This document shows positions 1 to 15,100 of a stretch of DNA of 64,000 bases, one piece after another. Position 1 is the stretch's first letter. Each line of letters starts with the position of its first letter. The notes under the pieces are model-generated. The model made no database searches, was not told the DNA's origin, and was given only the letters and a program-made list of their open reading frames with translations. Source of the stretch: Formicarius rufipectus (lineage: Eukaryota > Chordata > Aves > Passeriformes > Formicariidae); contig VXAU01003742.1 in assembly GCA_013399695.1 (NCBI GenBank), forward strand, positions 434,351-498,350, in the 5' to 3' direction. Position numbers and translations under genes: made by a program.

Positions 1-2893
1 AACCAATCAGACTTGCTTGTTTTGCTGTGTTTCTTACATGTTAGCAGGAAAATATAATCTGTTTAGTTTTGTTTAGTTTTCACAAGTTGTTTTTAATACT
101 GTCTTGCATGTCAAATTTGAAGTGGGCCTGAAGATTGTTGTGTCTAAAGTAGGTGCAAATTCTGTTCTGTGTGGCAGCAGGAGTTGTTAGAGATCCTTTT
201 ACTGATGAGCAGATGTGAGTTAAGCATGCAGATGCTACTTTTGCTCTCAGGTTAAATTTCAAGTATAATGTAGCTGATAGCTGTGGTTCTGATTGGCTGA
301 TAGATCTGTTTTGAGGTATGACAACATTCCTGAAAACTTCTAACTTAATATTCCACAATACAAAGTGCTTTGTAATATTTTAGTATCTCAAGATACGATT
401 ACTGAAGTTATTGCTGCATGCGGCTTTGTTTCACGTGTTGTAGATGCAGTAAAATATCTTCCGAATGGTGTCAGCAGATATTTAAAGTGATGAAATGCAG
501 GCAAACAATTATGGAATTGTAGAATGTAGCTAAGACAGGTTAAAAATAAGGAACTTTGGACACTTTATTCAGTTACAATGTAATTGAAGTTGTCGGCTTG
601 TTTTACTACCAACTTCAATGTTAATTTAAACTGAATATAAGTAGTGATATTTTTCTCCCCAAACCAGCACCACAGTACTGGTTTTTTTCTTCAGTTTTCT
701 ATGTCATTCTACAAGTCTTAATAACTTTAATAAACACTTTAAAACAAGATACCACCTATTTGAGCTTGAACTTTAACAATTGTTAAAAATTTGACTCTTA
801 AAACATTGCTCTGATTACAAGTGAAAAGGTCCTCTGATACAGTTGAATCATTCATTTTCTGTCCTTTAGTTTTGTTCTTAGGGTTTCTTTTGAGTCTCTG
901 AACCTGTTTTTGTTTGGTTTCTTAAACTTACTTAGGCAAAGTAAGGTGATAGATGTCTAAATGATATAAACATCCTTGTAAAGAAAATGAATTCTTCTCA
1001 TGCTTCAGCAAAAATGGACTTCTCTTCAGTTTGTATGTTATGAGTTGATTCCTGGGGAATAGTTTTTCAGTTTTGTGTTTTTCTTAAAGCTGGATTTTTG
1101 GCTCTTGTATCCACTTCAAAGTCAGAATATATATTAAATTCTTTGGGTAATTTCCTTTATCTGCAGTGGAGGAAATGCCCCATAGTTTCATCTCCACGTA
1201 TACAAGATTGTGATTTTGGTCTCACAGCTGTGACGCATAAAGCTGCAAACAAAACATGTTTCTGCACTGAAAATTACTAGTTTCCCTTCCTCACTGTGGG
1301 TTTCCTTATGCCTTTGTATCTGTTTGAATGATTGTAATAGCAATACATTTGAAATGGAGTTAAACCCTTGTGCTGTCCCACTTATTCCACCAGATCTCGT
1401 AGAACCTTCCTTTTGAAAGTCTTGTCCTAGTATAGGATTAAATGTGTATATATACATATAGAAAGTACAGAAGGATCACTTTGCACATTCCTGTCGTGCA
1501 AAGTGTCTTTTCAGGCTTTATCATCTGTAGAATAGAAAATGAAACACACCAAAACTGACAGAAGTTAATGTGGAATTTTAGATGTCAGAATGTTTATGGG
1601 TAACAGCCTTTCTTGGCCTAAAACATTATAGTGTTAGATAATTACAGATAATATATCTTCTGGGTTTTGTTTTGTTCAAAAGTGGAGGGTTGTTTTTGGT
1701 GACATTATTTATGCCCTGTGTGACTGATTTTGTACAGGATGCCCCAAAGGTACAGAACCGCATGGGCAAGTGACATCTCAGGGGTTTCAGAACTTCCAGA
1801 TGTGTAAATGATGTAGGACATATGCAAAATGACCTGAGAGCCAAACCAAGTGGTTTTGCAGACTGCAGGCATGTGCATAGTTATGAGTGATGTCATGAGC
1901 AAATGGTTTTACATCAGACAAAAAAGTTACAGTAGAAAACCGGCCTAAAATCTCAAGATTGCTTACCTCTGTGCCCTCCTCTGCACACCACCCCTATAAC
2001 TAATACCAAACAGAGAATTTAAGTTCCCTTGTCATTCATAAATAGAATGTAGTTTCCCAATAAACTGTTAGCAGCACTTCAAAGCTGATATAATAAACTT
2101 TAGGTATCTGTGGACTACTTAAGCCATCTCAGGCTCTTCACTTCTTGTGTTTTGGCATCAGCTGTGTCGTCTTTGAGCTGTCGGGCTCAGGTGGAAGACC
2201 AGTTCATGCAAGTTACAAAGTTAACATTGTTTTCTAGTGCAGGCAAACCAATGGAGATTGTGAGTCTTAAATTTTGATATGCATTTAGATGATGAATGAA
2301 ATCTCTCCCAGTGTTCCTGCTCCTGTAGCGGACGTGGCTGCTCAGGATGTGAATTTGCTCCTTTGTCCTCCTCTACAGTTTGCCTTATTAATCAAAATTG
2401 GCACTGGCTTGCTTCATGGTGCAAAGCTGTGAACTGCTGCAAACTAGCTCAGATTTGCATGGTGTTCTGCTCCTTGTTTCAGGACTAACTTCTTCAGTTG
2501 TCCCAGGTTTAGCCACCACTAAATATCTCAGTATTGAGCTTGCACAGCCCCATGGAATTCTGAGTTTAGAAGACCTAATAGCTTCTATAGCAATACTTCT
2601 TCCTTGAAGCTAAAAGTGTTTGCTGTCTCTTGTTGGATTGCATGTCTTGCAGTCAATGCCTTCACTTGCCACAAAAATTTATTTCTTGTCTTGAGTGCAA
2701 ACTGTCATTCGACATCTGAATAAGAATTAAACTTCTTTATGAATGATTTTGTGCAATGACTAAGATACTGTGCTTGCATACATGTTAATCAAACTCTGTA
2801 AATTGCTGTTTGCTTATATATTATGAATATTATGATTTGAAAAAATGCCAATCTGTTTTGAAACCAAACCTGTTTTTCTTGCCTACATTTCAG
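1..2893 (+). other. ZMYND8 intron (3' part)
   Basis: AT-rich intron sequence that ends in the polypyrimidine stretch and CAG acceptor just before 2894. I find no exon, RNA gene or recognisable transposon. The ZMYND8 N-terminal exons (a Lys/Ser/Pro-rich leader in relatives) are not here and should lie further left. Confidence 0.8.
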
Positions 2894-3112
2894 TCAGAAC
2901 TAAGACATGGTCCGTTTTACTATATGAAGCAGCCACTCACCACAGACCCTGTTGATGTTGTACCACAGGATGGACGGAATGATTTCTATTGCTGGGTTTG
3001 TCATCGGGAAGGCCAAGTCCTCTGCTGCGAGCTCTGTCCTCGGGTTTATCATGCTAAGTGTCTGAAACTGACAGCCGAACCAGAGGGGGATTGGTTTTGC
3101 CCAGAATGTGAG
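2894..3112 (+). CDS. ZMYND8: ZMYND8 exon a: PHD finger
   Basis: A 219-nt exon, phase 0 to 0, 73 codons starting SELRHGPFYYM and ending PECE. It carries a complete C4HC3 PHD finger: Cys 33, 36, 45, 48, His 53, Cys 56, 69 and 72, with the usual Trp two residues before the last Cys pair. The acceptor is tttcag and the donor is GAG|gttagt. The finger packs against the bromodomain and binds the histone H3 tail in relatives. The next intron (3113-3904) holds nothing recognisable. Confidence 0.97.
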
Positions 3113-6100
3113 GTTAGTTTGATGTAAGGAGTGGATTTCTTTGTTGGTTTTGAGATTTAAGCAGGTTTTTCTGTGTTCTGAAATGTTTCTGGATTTTTCC
3201 TATATTGCTTCTTGGTAGAGGTACCAGAAAAATTTCTACAGAAGAGGAGCCATCTGTGGCTCTGCTTCATCACTTCTTCTCTGAGTGTACCTGGGTTGTG
3301 TTTGCCTTTTTACCACGTATCTTCAACTTCCTTTGTGTTTCCAGCTCTAGAAGAGCACCATTTCAAAGAGTGATCTCTTCATCAGGCACCACTAATTCTG
3401 AAAATATTCCTCAATTTTCCACTAGTTTAACTTATGCTTCTCCTAGTGGGCTGATCAGCTTTTCAACAGTGCAGAAAAAAAAGCACTGTAGGGTCTACAT
3501 AAACAAGTGGGTATTTTATTACTGATTTTTTCTGCAAGGCTGAGGAAGAATTTAATCCCTCCGAAGATTTCTGGGGAGAGAATACTTAGCATCCAAGTAT
3601 CTGCAATGAAAGCAGATTTGTTCATTGCATGTTTTTCTTTGACCACTTATTGTATTAGAGCCCAGGTGATCCCACTTATTCACATTGCTGTGCACCCACA
3701 TTGTATTTGGGAATTCTATGTCTTCATAGATTCACTTTGCGTGATCTTGAAGGTGGTGGATAATTTTCTGATCTGCATCATCAGAAAGGGTTATTTTTCT
3801 TGCAAAACAACTATTATATTCAATTTGAGTACTAGAATATTTCAGTAGAGAAGGATGTACCTAGAAATGTTGCTGACAATATTTTTTTTAATCTGAACTT
3901 GTAGAAAATCACAGTTGCAGAATGCATAGAAACACAGAGTAAAGCAATGACAATGCTCACCATCGAACAGCTATCATATCTACTGAAGTTTGCACTACAG
4001 AAGATGAAACAGCCAGGGGTAAGGAAATTTTTCTTTTTTCTTTAAATACTTGGATCGTATGTTTGTCATAGTTCTGGATTTTGCTTCCTTTACTGGATGA
4101 TGAATCTAGTTTAACAGTTTCTATGTGATAGCTTCTGTGCTGTGTGCCACCTGTCTTGCACAGACAGGTTAGCTTAGGTGTCTAGAGACTGTTTTGGAGT
4201 CTGGAAACTGTTTTGCATTTAAAATTGTGTAACTTCTGGATGTATTTTCAGTAGATATTGTGAAAATACAGTTTGATTTTCCAATGGAACATGGTTTCAC
4301 TCTCTGAAAGTGGATAGTGCTGTTTCTGAGGTACAAGGAGAGTGAGGAGACATGATCCATTACCAATACAGTTATATGGACAGAACCCAGGCACTGTTAT
4401 ATTATTGATTATACCTTTTGAAAATATAACTTTTATCTGTTAATAGAAACAGTTCTTGCAGCAGAAGTTAGTTATATACTTCTAAAATGATGAAGTAGTT
4501 TTCCTCAGTGTGTGGACACCATGCCATTAACTTTCATGCAATGTGAAGCTGCTGTTCTGTGAATATTTATAGTGTAGGTAAAATTGGATTTCCTCCAGGT
4601 TGTGCCTGTCTCCATGTATCTGTCTTAGACTCCTCCAAATCACTATACCTCAAAATTTCAGCTATTCCAATCACTCATTCTTGCGTCTGAGTTTCAGCAA
4701 TTCTGGCCACTTTTTCTTTGCCATGCAGGCTGTGCTTAGTTTTCACATGTGTGAAGATAACAGTTAATCAGAATGTGAGTTACCAAGGCTTGTCTTAACT
4801 CCTGTTGCTCTCCTGTATGTAAGTTCAAGGAGCAGAGAGGGTGTCTCTGTGCCTGCAGTGTTACAGCAACTATGGAGTATGGTGCGAAAACCATATGTGC
4901 AGAATCATGGGCTCTCTGCGTCTCTTATTCTCTGTGACAAGTATTTTAGCAGAACAATAGTGACAATTGCTTACCCTTGGGTACTGACAGATTTTGGCTT
5001 TTTGAATCCTTTCACTCTGGAGTAGTAAATACTCTCAGATGGAGCTCTTAGAAGCTTTAAGTGCAGCTTTGCAGTAGCAAAGTGTCAGTGTTTGTTTATA
5101 TTGAATTCCCAAAGTGTTTTTAAAATGTGGTTAGAAAGCTCATGCCTGATGAATGCTATTGAGATATTTTGCCCCTTAGGCATTTTACTAATAACCTGTT
5201 GTTGGTATCAAGTGCTTATACTTCAGTTGGTTTTGGTTCAGGAATTGCAGTCCCTTCCACGTTGGCAGATGCAGTGTGGTGTCCCTCTGATAGAAGTTCA
5301 GTTGTGTTTGCTTTACCAAGCCATCATTGTTTTGAAACTTGTGATTGTAGTGAGAGTCAGGAGCAAAGGATTTGTGAGTCTTGTGAATTGGAAATTTAGT
5401 GTCTTTATTCTGCTAAAAATGCTTTATTGAGCCTCATCTAATACTCTACAGAAAAAAAACTGACTGTAAATCATAACAGTACATTTTAGGAAATGCCTAA
5501 TTTTTGCAATTCATTATGTCCAGTATATGAAAATCAGTCCAACGAGACCTTTTAGTTTCTCTTGTTCTGCTTATAATTTTCTTCTACACAGCACTTTATA
5601 ATTACTTTTGAAGAATTTTCTCTGATAACACAGTTGGAAGCAGTATTAGAAAAATGAGTACTGTGTCATTGATGAAACTGTTCAGTATTAGTAAGCAGTG
5701 TGGTTTATTATTTTCTCTAACAGACAGAGCCATTTCAAAAGCCAGTTTCACTGGATCAACACCCAGATTATGCAGAATATATCTTTCATCCAATGGACCT
5801 TTGTACATTAGAGAAGGTTTGTATGAAGCTAACAGAGGAAGGTTCCTTGAGTTTTATTTCTATCTGTAACATTTCTGAAGTGTTTGATGACAGGGGAGAG
5901 AAGTTGCTTGCAATTATTTCGATGAGATTTTTTTGTTATTATAAAAGTCAGTTCAGTTTCAGCTTAAGACAATCACGTGACAACTAAACTAGTTCACTGT
6001 TTTGTCTGAACTAGTATCAAATGCTCAAGAAAAACAGTGTGTCAAAGACAAGCTTACACTACTGACTTCCTCCTGTTAAATTCATCTAATTCCAGGAATG

Positions 6101-9100
6101 ATCTCCAGGAGAGACTTCTTTAACCAGGGTTTGCACTTGATCATCATGTTTGTAAGCTATTTGTGGATCACTGGTTTGTTAATTTGGGACCATTTGATGG
6201 TCCAGGGGTCATTCCAGACTCATTTTACTGGTCATTCAACAAATGCTGTAATCTCCACTGCACCTGAGGGGTAGAAGAAAAAGGAAACAGTCAAGAGGTG
6301 GATAACGGGATTTTCATTTTCAGTTCAATAATAATAATTTGGAGGTATCATATAATGAAGAGATTCTCTGTTCTCCACAGCTTAATGAAGAGTGAATCAT
6401 TGCAGAGCTTTGTTCTGTTAGGACCTAGGGGAGAAACAGGTTTTCATTCTCCATGTCCTTACAGTGGAGACTGATGCCTGTGGTAATAAAGGTGTAACAA
6501 AACCGTGGGACTGATTTTATCTAATCAATTGCTTTGCTCAGTGGGTAGACTGGAATATCAAACATTCTAATGTACTATGACCAGCAATTTTTCTGGGTCT
6601 TGTAAAATTAAAAAATAAAACTGCTGTGGAGTGATAATATTTCAGTAGAAGAAAGCAGGGACTCGGTTTTCTGCAGAAACATCAGATGAAATGCTGTGTC
6701 AGGAAATTAACAGGTTTTTTTAAATGTTGAAGATGTTCATCTAAATTCACTATTTAGAGGTGGTTTAGACAGTTCATAGATTTTTCAGGGCAGTCAAAAG
6801 ACACCCTGAATTTGAGAGAGTCTTAAGTATTTAGGTTCATAAATCTTGCAGTAAATAAGTGCCATAGAATGGCAGAAAGGTTTGAATTGAGACTCTTAGA
6901 ATCATGTCGTTCAACTCCCTGCTGTGGGCAGGGACACCTTCCTGTAGACTGGGTTCTGCTGAGCCCCGTCTAATCTGGCCTTGCACTTAAAGGGGTCAGT
7001 TTTATTTATTGTATGACTGATAAGAAGCAACACTGAAGAGGAAGCAGTCACTTTTTTACTCATTTCTATTTCCTGATACATTCTTAATTTCATCTTTACA
7101 GAATGTTAAAAAGAAAATGTACGGTTGCACTGAAGCATTTTTGGCTGATGCCAAATGGATTTTGCACAACTGCATTATTTACAATGGGGGTAAGTATTAA
7201 TATGTACTTATGTCCTCAGCTATGAAACTCTGAAGTAGCTAAAGTCATGGAGGAATCTGTTGGCTTCTAGTTGGCAAATGCTGAAAGTATCTTCCTGTTA
7301 ATGACCATAATACCCGAACATTACAGATTTTTTTGTTTGTTTGTTTGGTAACAACTGACTGTAAGGTCAAATAGAGCCTTTACTGTCACGTGTTCATTCC
7401 ACCTTAGAAAAAAAAAATTCAGATAAGTTAAAATCATAGAATGGTTTGGGTTGGAATGGACTGTAAAGATCACTGGTTCTAACCCCCAAGTTGCTGTATC
7501 ATTTTGCATTGTACAGCACCTAATTGAAAGGATCATACAGTACATTCTTCACTGAAAGAGTGTGTTGGTGGTAGGAAAACTGCAATAGGCTTCAAAAAGG
7601 AGCATTTAAAGATTATTAAAATGCTATGTTGAGAAGAAAAGTGCCGATGTCCTGCTTTTGCAAGCATGTAATTTATAGGTAGGTTTCTACATCGTCTTTT
7701 TTTATGTTCTCTTTTGTTTTTATCACTAACTTTTAAATCTGAAAGCTGTTGCATTTATCATAGTCCTAGCATAACAATTCTCTTGGTTAAAGCATTTTAT
7801 TGTTTCCTCAGGAAATCACAAATTGACACAGACAGCAAAAGTCATCATCAAAATCTGTGAGCATGAGGTATGAATGCCCTAATTAACTTAATTGTTCTAT
7901 ATTTTTAAAGTGTTCCATTTCATGTATTCGTGAGTGAAATAATGTGTTTTTTAATGTGTGTATTGCAAAAGTGTAATATTTGTAGGCTTTCTTATCTGTG
8001 GCCTACAGAATGGTCAGGGGCATTGCTAATGTGTCTTCTCTGAGGATATTCACTATTTATAATTAAAACTTGTGGGGAGGGAAGAGAAAAAAAAAAAGAA
8101 TATATGGATGCTGCACAAAGACAGGATTCAAGATGCCTCAGCAGTGCCCAGTACAGGGGGACAATCACTGCCCTGGTCCTGCTGGCCACAATATTGCTGA
8201 TACAAACCAGGTGCCATTGGCCTCCTTGAGCACTTGGGAAATGTTGATTTATGACCACGAATTTGTGAACAAACAGTTCTAGCAAGCTAGACAGGCTAAC
8301 GTAATAATACTGATCACACTTGGATTCTTTAATCTCTTCAATAACTTTGGTTTTTTTCTTTCCAGATGAATGAAATTGAAGTATGTCCGGAATGTTATTT
8401 AGCTGCTTGCCAAAAACGAGAAAATTGGTTTTGTGAGCCTTGTGTAAGTTAAGGGTTATGGTAGTCTGGCTACTACATTAAACTAGCAGTTCTCATTTCA
8501 CTGTTAAACCTGTGGTGGTTACTGAGTTAAGGAAAGCTGCTGTAGTTTACCAAATAGCTTTTGCTGGTATAGCATGTTCTTTGTGGAATCACACTGTCTT
8601 AAGATGTTTTCACTAAAGGATTGGTTCAATCAGAAATAACTGTAAGGGTGTCAGCAGCTAGTTCAGCACTCAAGTTATCTGTCCTCAAATATTATGTACT
8701 TGCTCCTGTGTCATCTGTGCTTGCATGTGGTACAAGCACTCAGGGAGGATTTCTGAAGTGGGAATGTCTCTTTCTGCAGGTGTGCATCTGGGTATTTAGA
8801 CTTGAATTTTCTTTTGTGACCTATTGATAGGTTGTCTGTTTTCTGTTTAGTATTGCGCCAAACTTGGGAAGATAAGACTCTTCAGTAGAAGTGTATAATC
8901 CATGAGGTTCTTTCATGGACTGTCCTGGTTTCAGCTGGGATGGAGTTCATTTTCTTCTGAGTAGCTGGAACAGTGCTGTGTCTGAGTCTAGTATGAGAAT
9001 AATGTTGATAACACTGTTTTGGTTGTTGCTAAGTAGTGCTACCCCTAAGTCAAGGACCCTACAGTGTCTCATGCTCTGCCAGAACACAGACTTAAGTGAA

Positions 9101-12100
9101 AATTAAGAGCATTTCAAAATTTGGCCCTACAAATTTGCAGAGGACTAATCAAAAAATTACTAAAGAAGTGCAATTGCAATGAGTTTAGTTGAGACATGTA
9201 AGGTTTTATGTCTTGAGCAGTTTTTACGTAATTTTATCATTTTGTCCTCTCAAGATTTTTATATATATATAGTAAAATGGAATTTTGTACTTGGCAAGCA
9301 CCTTGAGCATGTTGGATCTTTATTGAACCTAAGTAATGTATACAACTGAAAAAATGTTTATTATCAGATTTAATGGTAGTACTGCTTTCACTTTCTTACT
9401 GTGTGCTTTTCCTCTTCCTCTAGAGCAATCCCCACAATTTGGTCTGGGCTAAACTCAAAGGCTTTCCATTCTGGCCTGCTAAAGCACTGAGGGATAAAGA
9501 TGGGCAAGTGGATGCCCGTTTCTTTGGCCAACATGACAGGTGGGAATTTAACCAAAGAATGTCTTTGGCTGTGCTTGAAGAATTCTTGTTGTAATTCTGT
9601 ATGCTTAAGAGTTTTTTTTGATCCTGTCTTTTGAACCTGGACCCTAACAAGCTATGTAATAATGTAATGCACAATTTTCCTTACATGGTATCTGTAGAAT
9701 GTGAGCTGTGTTTGTAAGATGAGTACATACAAAATCTGGTGAGTATGCAAATTAATTCCTGTGTCTGGTGCTGTGCTGTGGAGAATGGTAGTTCTTACAG
9801 ATGGAAGAAGCCAATAAAATTCTTTATGCTGTCTAAACACAATGGGAATAAAATAGAATTGTAGATTTAGAAAATATAGAAATATAACCTGTGTTGAAAA
9901 TGCCAGTTTTACTGTGAAAAAGGTTTTCTGGACTTGTGAACTCTCTGCTTAGATGGAGACAGTCATGATTAATACAAGTTGATTTGTCATGAATTAAAAT
10001 ATAAATCTATATAGTGATAAGACCATGTACTGTAAAAAAACAGCTGTATAGGACCATGTAATAATTAAGTCAGAGCTCTTGCTATCTTAGAATCTTGGGA
10101 GGTACAGTTTCAGGTTTTGCTAGATTTCATGATAATTAAAATCTGAGTAATTCTTGCTGAGAGAACCTCTACTGGCATTGAGGAGTTTGGCCAACCTGAC
10201 ATGGGATATAAAATAATCATAAGATTGTGCTTGTAAAAAGCGGGTCAGGGAAAAAATACTTCACATTTTTCAGCTGTGACAGATGGAAAGACTGTTTAGC
10301 AATGGTTGTCTCGCGGTTACATAAACTATTCTAATAGGGAATATTTTGTCATATTTGACCACTGTTTATTTGTTTTTCATGTGCTACTTGGTAAAGTAAA
10401 ATAAGCTAGTGATAACCTAAGGCATGCAATTTGCTTACTTAACAAAACTAAGCATTGACCTGTAGAAAGAATGTCATGAAGGTTCTTTGAAATTATCTGA
10501 GGTGTTCATATCTTTGGCTAGGCTAAAATTAATTAGTATGTGCCCCAAAGTTACCAGTGTCAATCCACAGTGTGAAATGTGGTTACATTCTCTTTTATTT
10601 TCTGTTTTATGTATAGGGCCTGGGTTCCAATAAATAATTGCTACCTCATGTCTAAAGAAATTCCTTTTTCTGTGAAAAAGACTAAAAGCATCTTCAATAG
10701 TGCAATGCAAGAAATGGAGGTTTATGTTGATAACATTCGTAGAAAATTTGGAGTATTTAATTACGCACCTTTCCGGACACCATATACACCCAACAATCAA
10801 TACCAAATGTTGTTAGACCCTGCAAACCCAACTGCTGGAACTGCAAAGACAGACAAACAAGAGAAAATCAAACTGAACTTTGATATGACAGCATCACCCA
10901 AGATTCTGATGAGCAAGTCTATGCTGAGCAGTAGCACAGGCCGGAGGATTTCATTGACAGATATGCCACGGTCACCAATGAGTACAAACTCATCAGTTCA
11001 CACTGGATCTGATGTTGAACAGGAGGCAGAGAAAAAAGCAACTTCCAGTCATTTTAGTGCCAGTGAAGAATCCATGGACTTTATTGAGAAAAATACAGGT
11101 AAAAAAAAAAAAAAAACAAAACCAAACCAAAAAACAGTGGGGTACAGGACTTCGGAAACATACTAGTTTTATTCCATGTACTTTTTAAAGACAGGCTGCA
11201 TTATGACTTGGTTTATGAAGAAATTTTAGAAGAAAAGATGAGTTTAACTTTCAGTATCACAGATAAGAAACATCAGTTCTCTCTATCATGTTGAGGAGTA
11301 AATAATCTTGAAAAGTGACCAAACCCTTTCAGTTTAAATAGCAGGAAATAGTTGCAATTATTAAAATGAATGGAGAGTGGAAGTAAATACAAAAAGAGTT
11401 AGAATTGTCATGATTAGGAGGTACTCTAGTTTTAAATCTGTCTTTGTGAATTTTGTACTTTTTCAGCTTCTCCAGCACCAACAAGAACAGGTCAAGCAGG
11501 GAGCTTGTCAGGCAGCCCCAAACCTTTCTCTCCTCAAGCATCAACGCCAATTTCTGCTAAGCAAGAAAGAACTTCCACTCCAGGAAGCATTCTGAATCTT
11601 AATCTTGGTTAGTCTTGACCTTTGAAAACCTAATACTCTTACTGCTGAACAAGTTATGGTGTTGTATGGCAATGTAATATGAACAAACTTGCTGGTGTGT
11701 GGCTTTAAATGAACAAAAGTCTTTAAATGAGGCACACTTGTAATTACTGTTTCATCAGATTTGCTGGAGGGATTTTGTGTTTTATTAAAGAAAGTTGCTG
11801 TTATTTTTACTGTGTGTTGACAAAAGGAAGTAGTTAAGGGATAATTTTTTCAGAACGGTCCAATGAAACAATGTTTCTGAAACAGTAGGTAAGTTTCTAA
11901 AGTTCTCATTACATGAACATTGCTGCTCTTCACCCCTCAGTGTCTTAAGTGAATTACTGGCAAGGATTTCTTGTGATCCTTTAGGATTTTGGATTTACTA
12001 GGTCTATTTCTGTCTTGCATCACCTCGTCACTAACCATCCCTCTCTAGGGAGATAGATGGATAAAAGGAATTAGCTGAGTTCTTGAAGTCTTAGAACTCC

Positions 12101-15100
12101 CTAGAAGTAAATTCTGGGATTGTGGAACTTTGAAAGATGGAGTAGGTAAGTACTAAGTTGGTGAAATAATTCTGAGAGCCAGGTGGGTGTAAATCAGTTT
12201 CCTCAGCTGTGCTTTGTTCCTGTGAGTATTCTCATTCAGTTCTGGCTACATTTTACCTTCATGTGATATATTACCCAGAGAAATGGGATTCTGCCCCTTG
12301 GTATTGGCCAGGTATTTCAGGAAGGTTTGAGTTCAAATGCCAGTACCTTACAGATACTCTGATTCTGGATACAAGCTCACAAGGCCATTTTTTTAGCATG
12401 GTAATCTATCTTTATGGACATAACATAACATAATTTCTTCTGCTGCACTGCAGCTGTTTGTTGTCTCATCTGAGGTGACATTGCATTTGGAAAAACACTA
12501 AAAAATCTGCAGTTGTTTGAGCCACAGATGGGAGACATCAACTGGAGCATAGAACATTTTGAGTAAATCAGAAAATCTGGTGTTATGGTCCGTGAGCAAT
12601 ACCATAAAAGAACTTCCAAGTATCACTTATTTTTTCAGCTTTTCCTTTGCTAAGTATACTCTTTGGTGATAGGAATGAAAATGTCAACCCTTCTTCATTT
12701 GTGTCAGTTGTGACAGACATGGATTCTTCTGTGAGTCTATAATATAATTTATTGTGACTCGTTGTTGCACATAATGTGAACAGGGTTTCTTTCTGCAAAA
12801 ACAAAAGTGAAAGTCCAGGAAACAAAGCCACTTTGTATCTTGAGCAGAGTACGGAGAGGACTGTGTGATCCTGCTATTCAGACCTATAAACGATGTCTGG
12901 TCGGAGGGATTATTGGCTCAGCCCTTTTTATTTATTCCACTTTTCTCTGAGTTGTACATCAACAGAGTATGTCTTGTGAATATAGATATATATATCTATT
13001 TCAGGTAAAATAAGGCAATACTGTGCAATATTTTACTGCTCTGGAATGAAACTTTAAACAAAGCATAAATGCACATTGTGCCAGTGTTACTTTTTGTTTT
13101 CTCCATGGCCTCTGGCCTTTCCCATCATATGACACTGGCTTTTTTGATCCTACCAGGAGCCAGTTCACGGAGTTAAACTGGCCAAATATAATTCTTCTCT
13201 CCATTCCTTCCCCTTTCTTCATGTGCCCTTCCTCTTCCACCAACTGATTCCAGCTAGTTTAGTGCCCTGAACACTCATGGAGTGTCAGCACTCTTGGCAA
13301 AGAGTAAAGGGTAGGACTATGCCACAAAAATACAGTCTCTAAACTGGAAAAATTGAAGCAAAAATGTGAAACTTAGTTCCTAAGACAGTTTTAGCTTTAG
13401 CACTGTAGTGTGTGCTCTTTGCAGACACAGTGAAAATTCACTGCATGTAGAGGAGAACTCAAGATTTTGCCGACATACTGAAAAATCTATTATTTTATCT
13501 TAGATTTATTAATCTATCCAGTGTAACAATCCACATTTTTATATGTATTTATATGTATTCTCATGACTTTTGGATTTTAAATGATGACTATTAGGATTTG
13601 TATTTCTGTTTAATTTTCTCAGAGAAAATACTGCTACTAGCAGTACATAACACAGTAGAGGTGCTGTCAGACAGTTTACAGACCTCAATGGTGATTCCAC
13701 ATTGATGGAGAAAATGTTCACACAATTGATGCACATGTTTTGTGTGTGAAATATGTAGTCTCAGAGAGAGAGAATCCATTGTTTGTAGTAAATTCATTTT
13801 AGAATTATTATTCAGCCCATAATTATAAAAGAAGTGAAATGTTTCGGATGCTCTTCAGTGAAATTTGTCTTATCTGGATAGTGTTCTCTGTTCCTTTTGT
13901 GAAATCACTCTGCTCAGTTTCTGTTCCTCTCTGTAGATCGTAGCAAAGCTGAGATGGATCTGAAGGAGCTGAGCGAGTCAGTGCAGCAGCAGAGCACTCC
14001 GGTGCAGCTCATCTCCCCGAAACGGCAGATCCGCAGCAGGTTCCAGCTGAACCTTGACAAGACCATAGAGAGCTGTAAAGCACAACTTGGTAAGTGTCTC
14101 TCAACAACACAGTGGACCTCTCCAGGACACACTTGTGGAAATTCTGAATTGGAAACTTAAGTTTTCAGCTAGTGAAACCTTCAATATTTGGTGTGTTAAG
14201 AGTAGAGAATATTTAAACTCTTTGAGACAAGTGGAATGCACTGAACTAGTTTACTTTAAAACAGAGAGACTTGATGTTTTGAATTTTTGTCAAAAAACTT
14301 TCACATTTTAATCTGTATTTATACTATTCTGATATAGGATGACAGGGTTATACTCTTACTATTTGCTTTGTAAACTGAAAAATTAGAGAGTTGTACCCGA
14401 CTTCTGTCATTTGCACAGATTAGGATGTAAGTAACTTAACTATGCTCAGGTGAATGGTATTAGTGAGTTTTAAAGTGGTTTCTCGTGGATAAAAGTAATA
14501 TCTTGTATTTGCCAGCATTGAGTCCTGAGTTGAACAGAAGAGCTTGCAGGTGGTGGAAAAAAAGTGAAAGGAGGGCCATTGAATGAAATAAAAAGATGAA
14601 TTTGAGAATGTGAAAGTTATTTCTTATACACTGGTACTGAGATGGGGCACTAAGGGAAGTGTTTGTAGCTTAAGGACTGACAGTTAAGATAATGGTATGT
14701 GTACACTTTGTTCCAGTATATAGTGTTTTTAATTGGTAATTTCAGTCTGATGTCAGCATGGAATGTACTTTTCTCCCCACAATTAGGAATAAATGAAATA
14801 CCTGAAGCTGTTTATACTGCAGTAGAACACAGTGACTCTGAAGATTCTGAAAAATCTGATACCAGTGACAGCGAATATAGTGATGAGGATCAGAAATCAA
14901 AGAATGACCAAGAAGATGGTGAAGACAAGGAGGGTACAAGAAGTGACAAAGAATCACTGAGCTTGAAAAAAAAACCTAAGCCCCCAGCACAGAATGAAGA
15001 CAAAGAGGAACTTAAAAGCACAAGTCCAGAAGTGGACAAAACAGAAGACTTGGTCAAGGAAAAGTCTGTTTCAGACACTGAAAAAGAATTTTCTGAAAAG

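Noticed and set aside
10579..11166. Reading through both ends of the PWWP exon as one gene with an ATG start
   Set aside because: The upstream Met lies in the intron; phase and homology require the exon to start at 10617 and to stop at 11098 before the A run.
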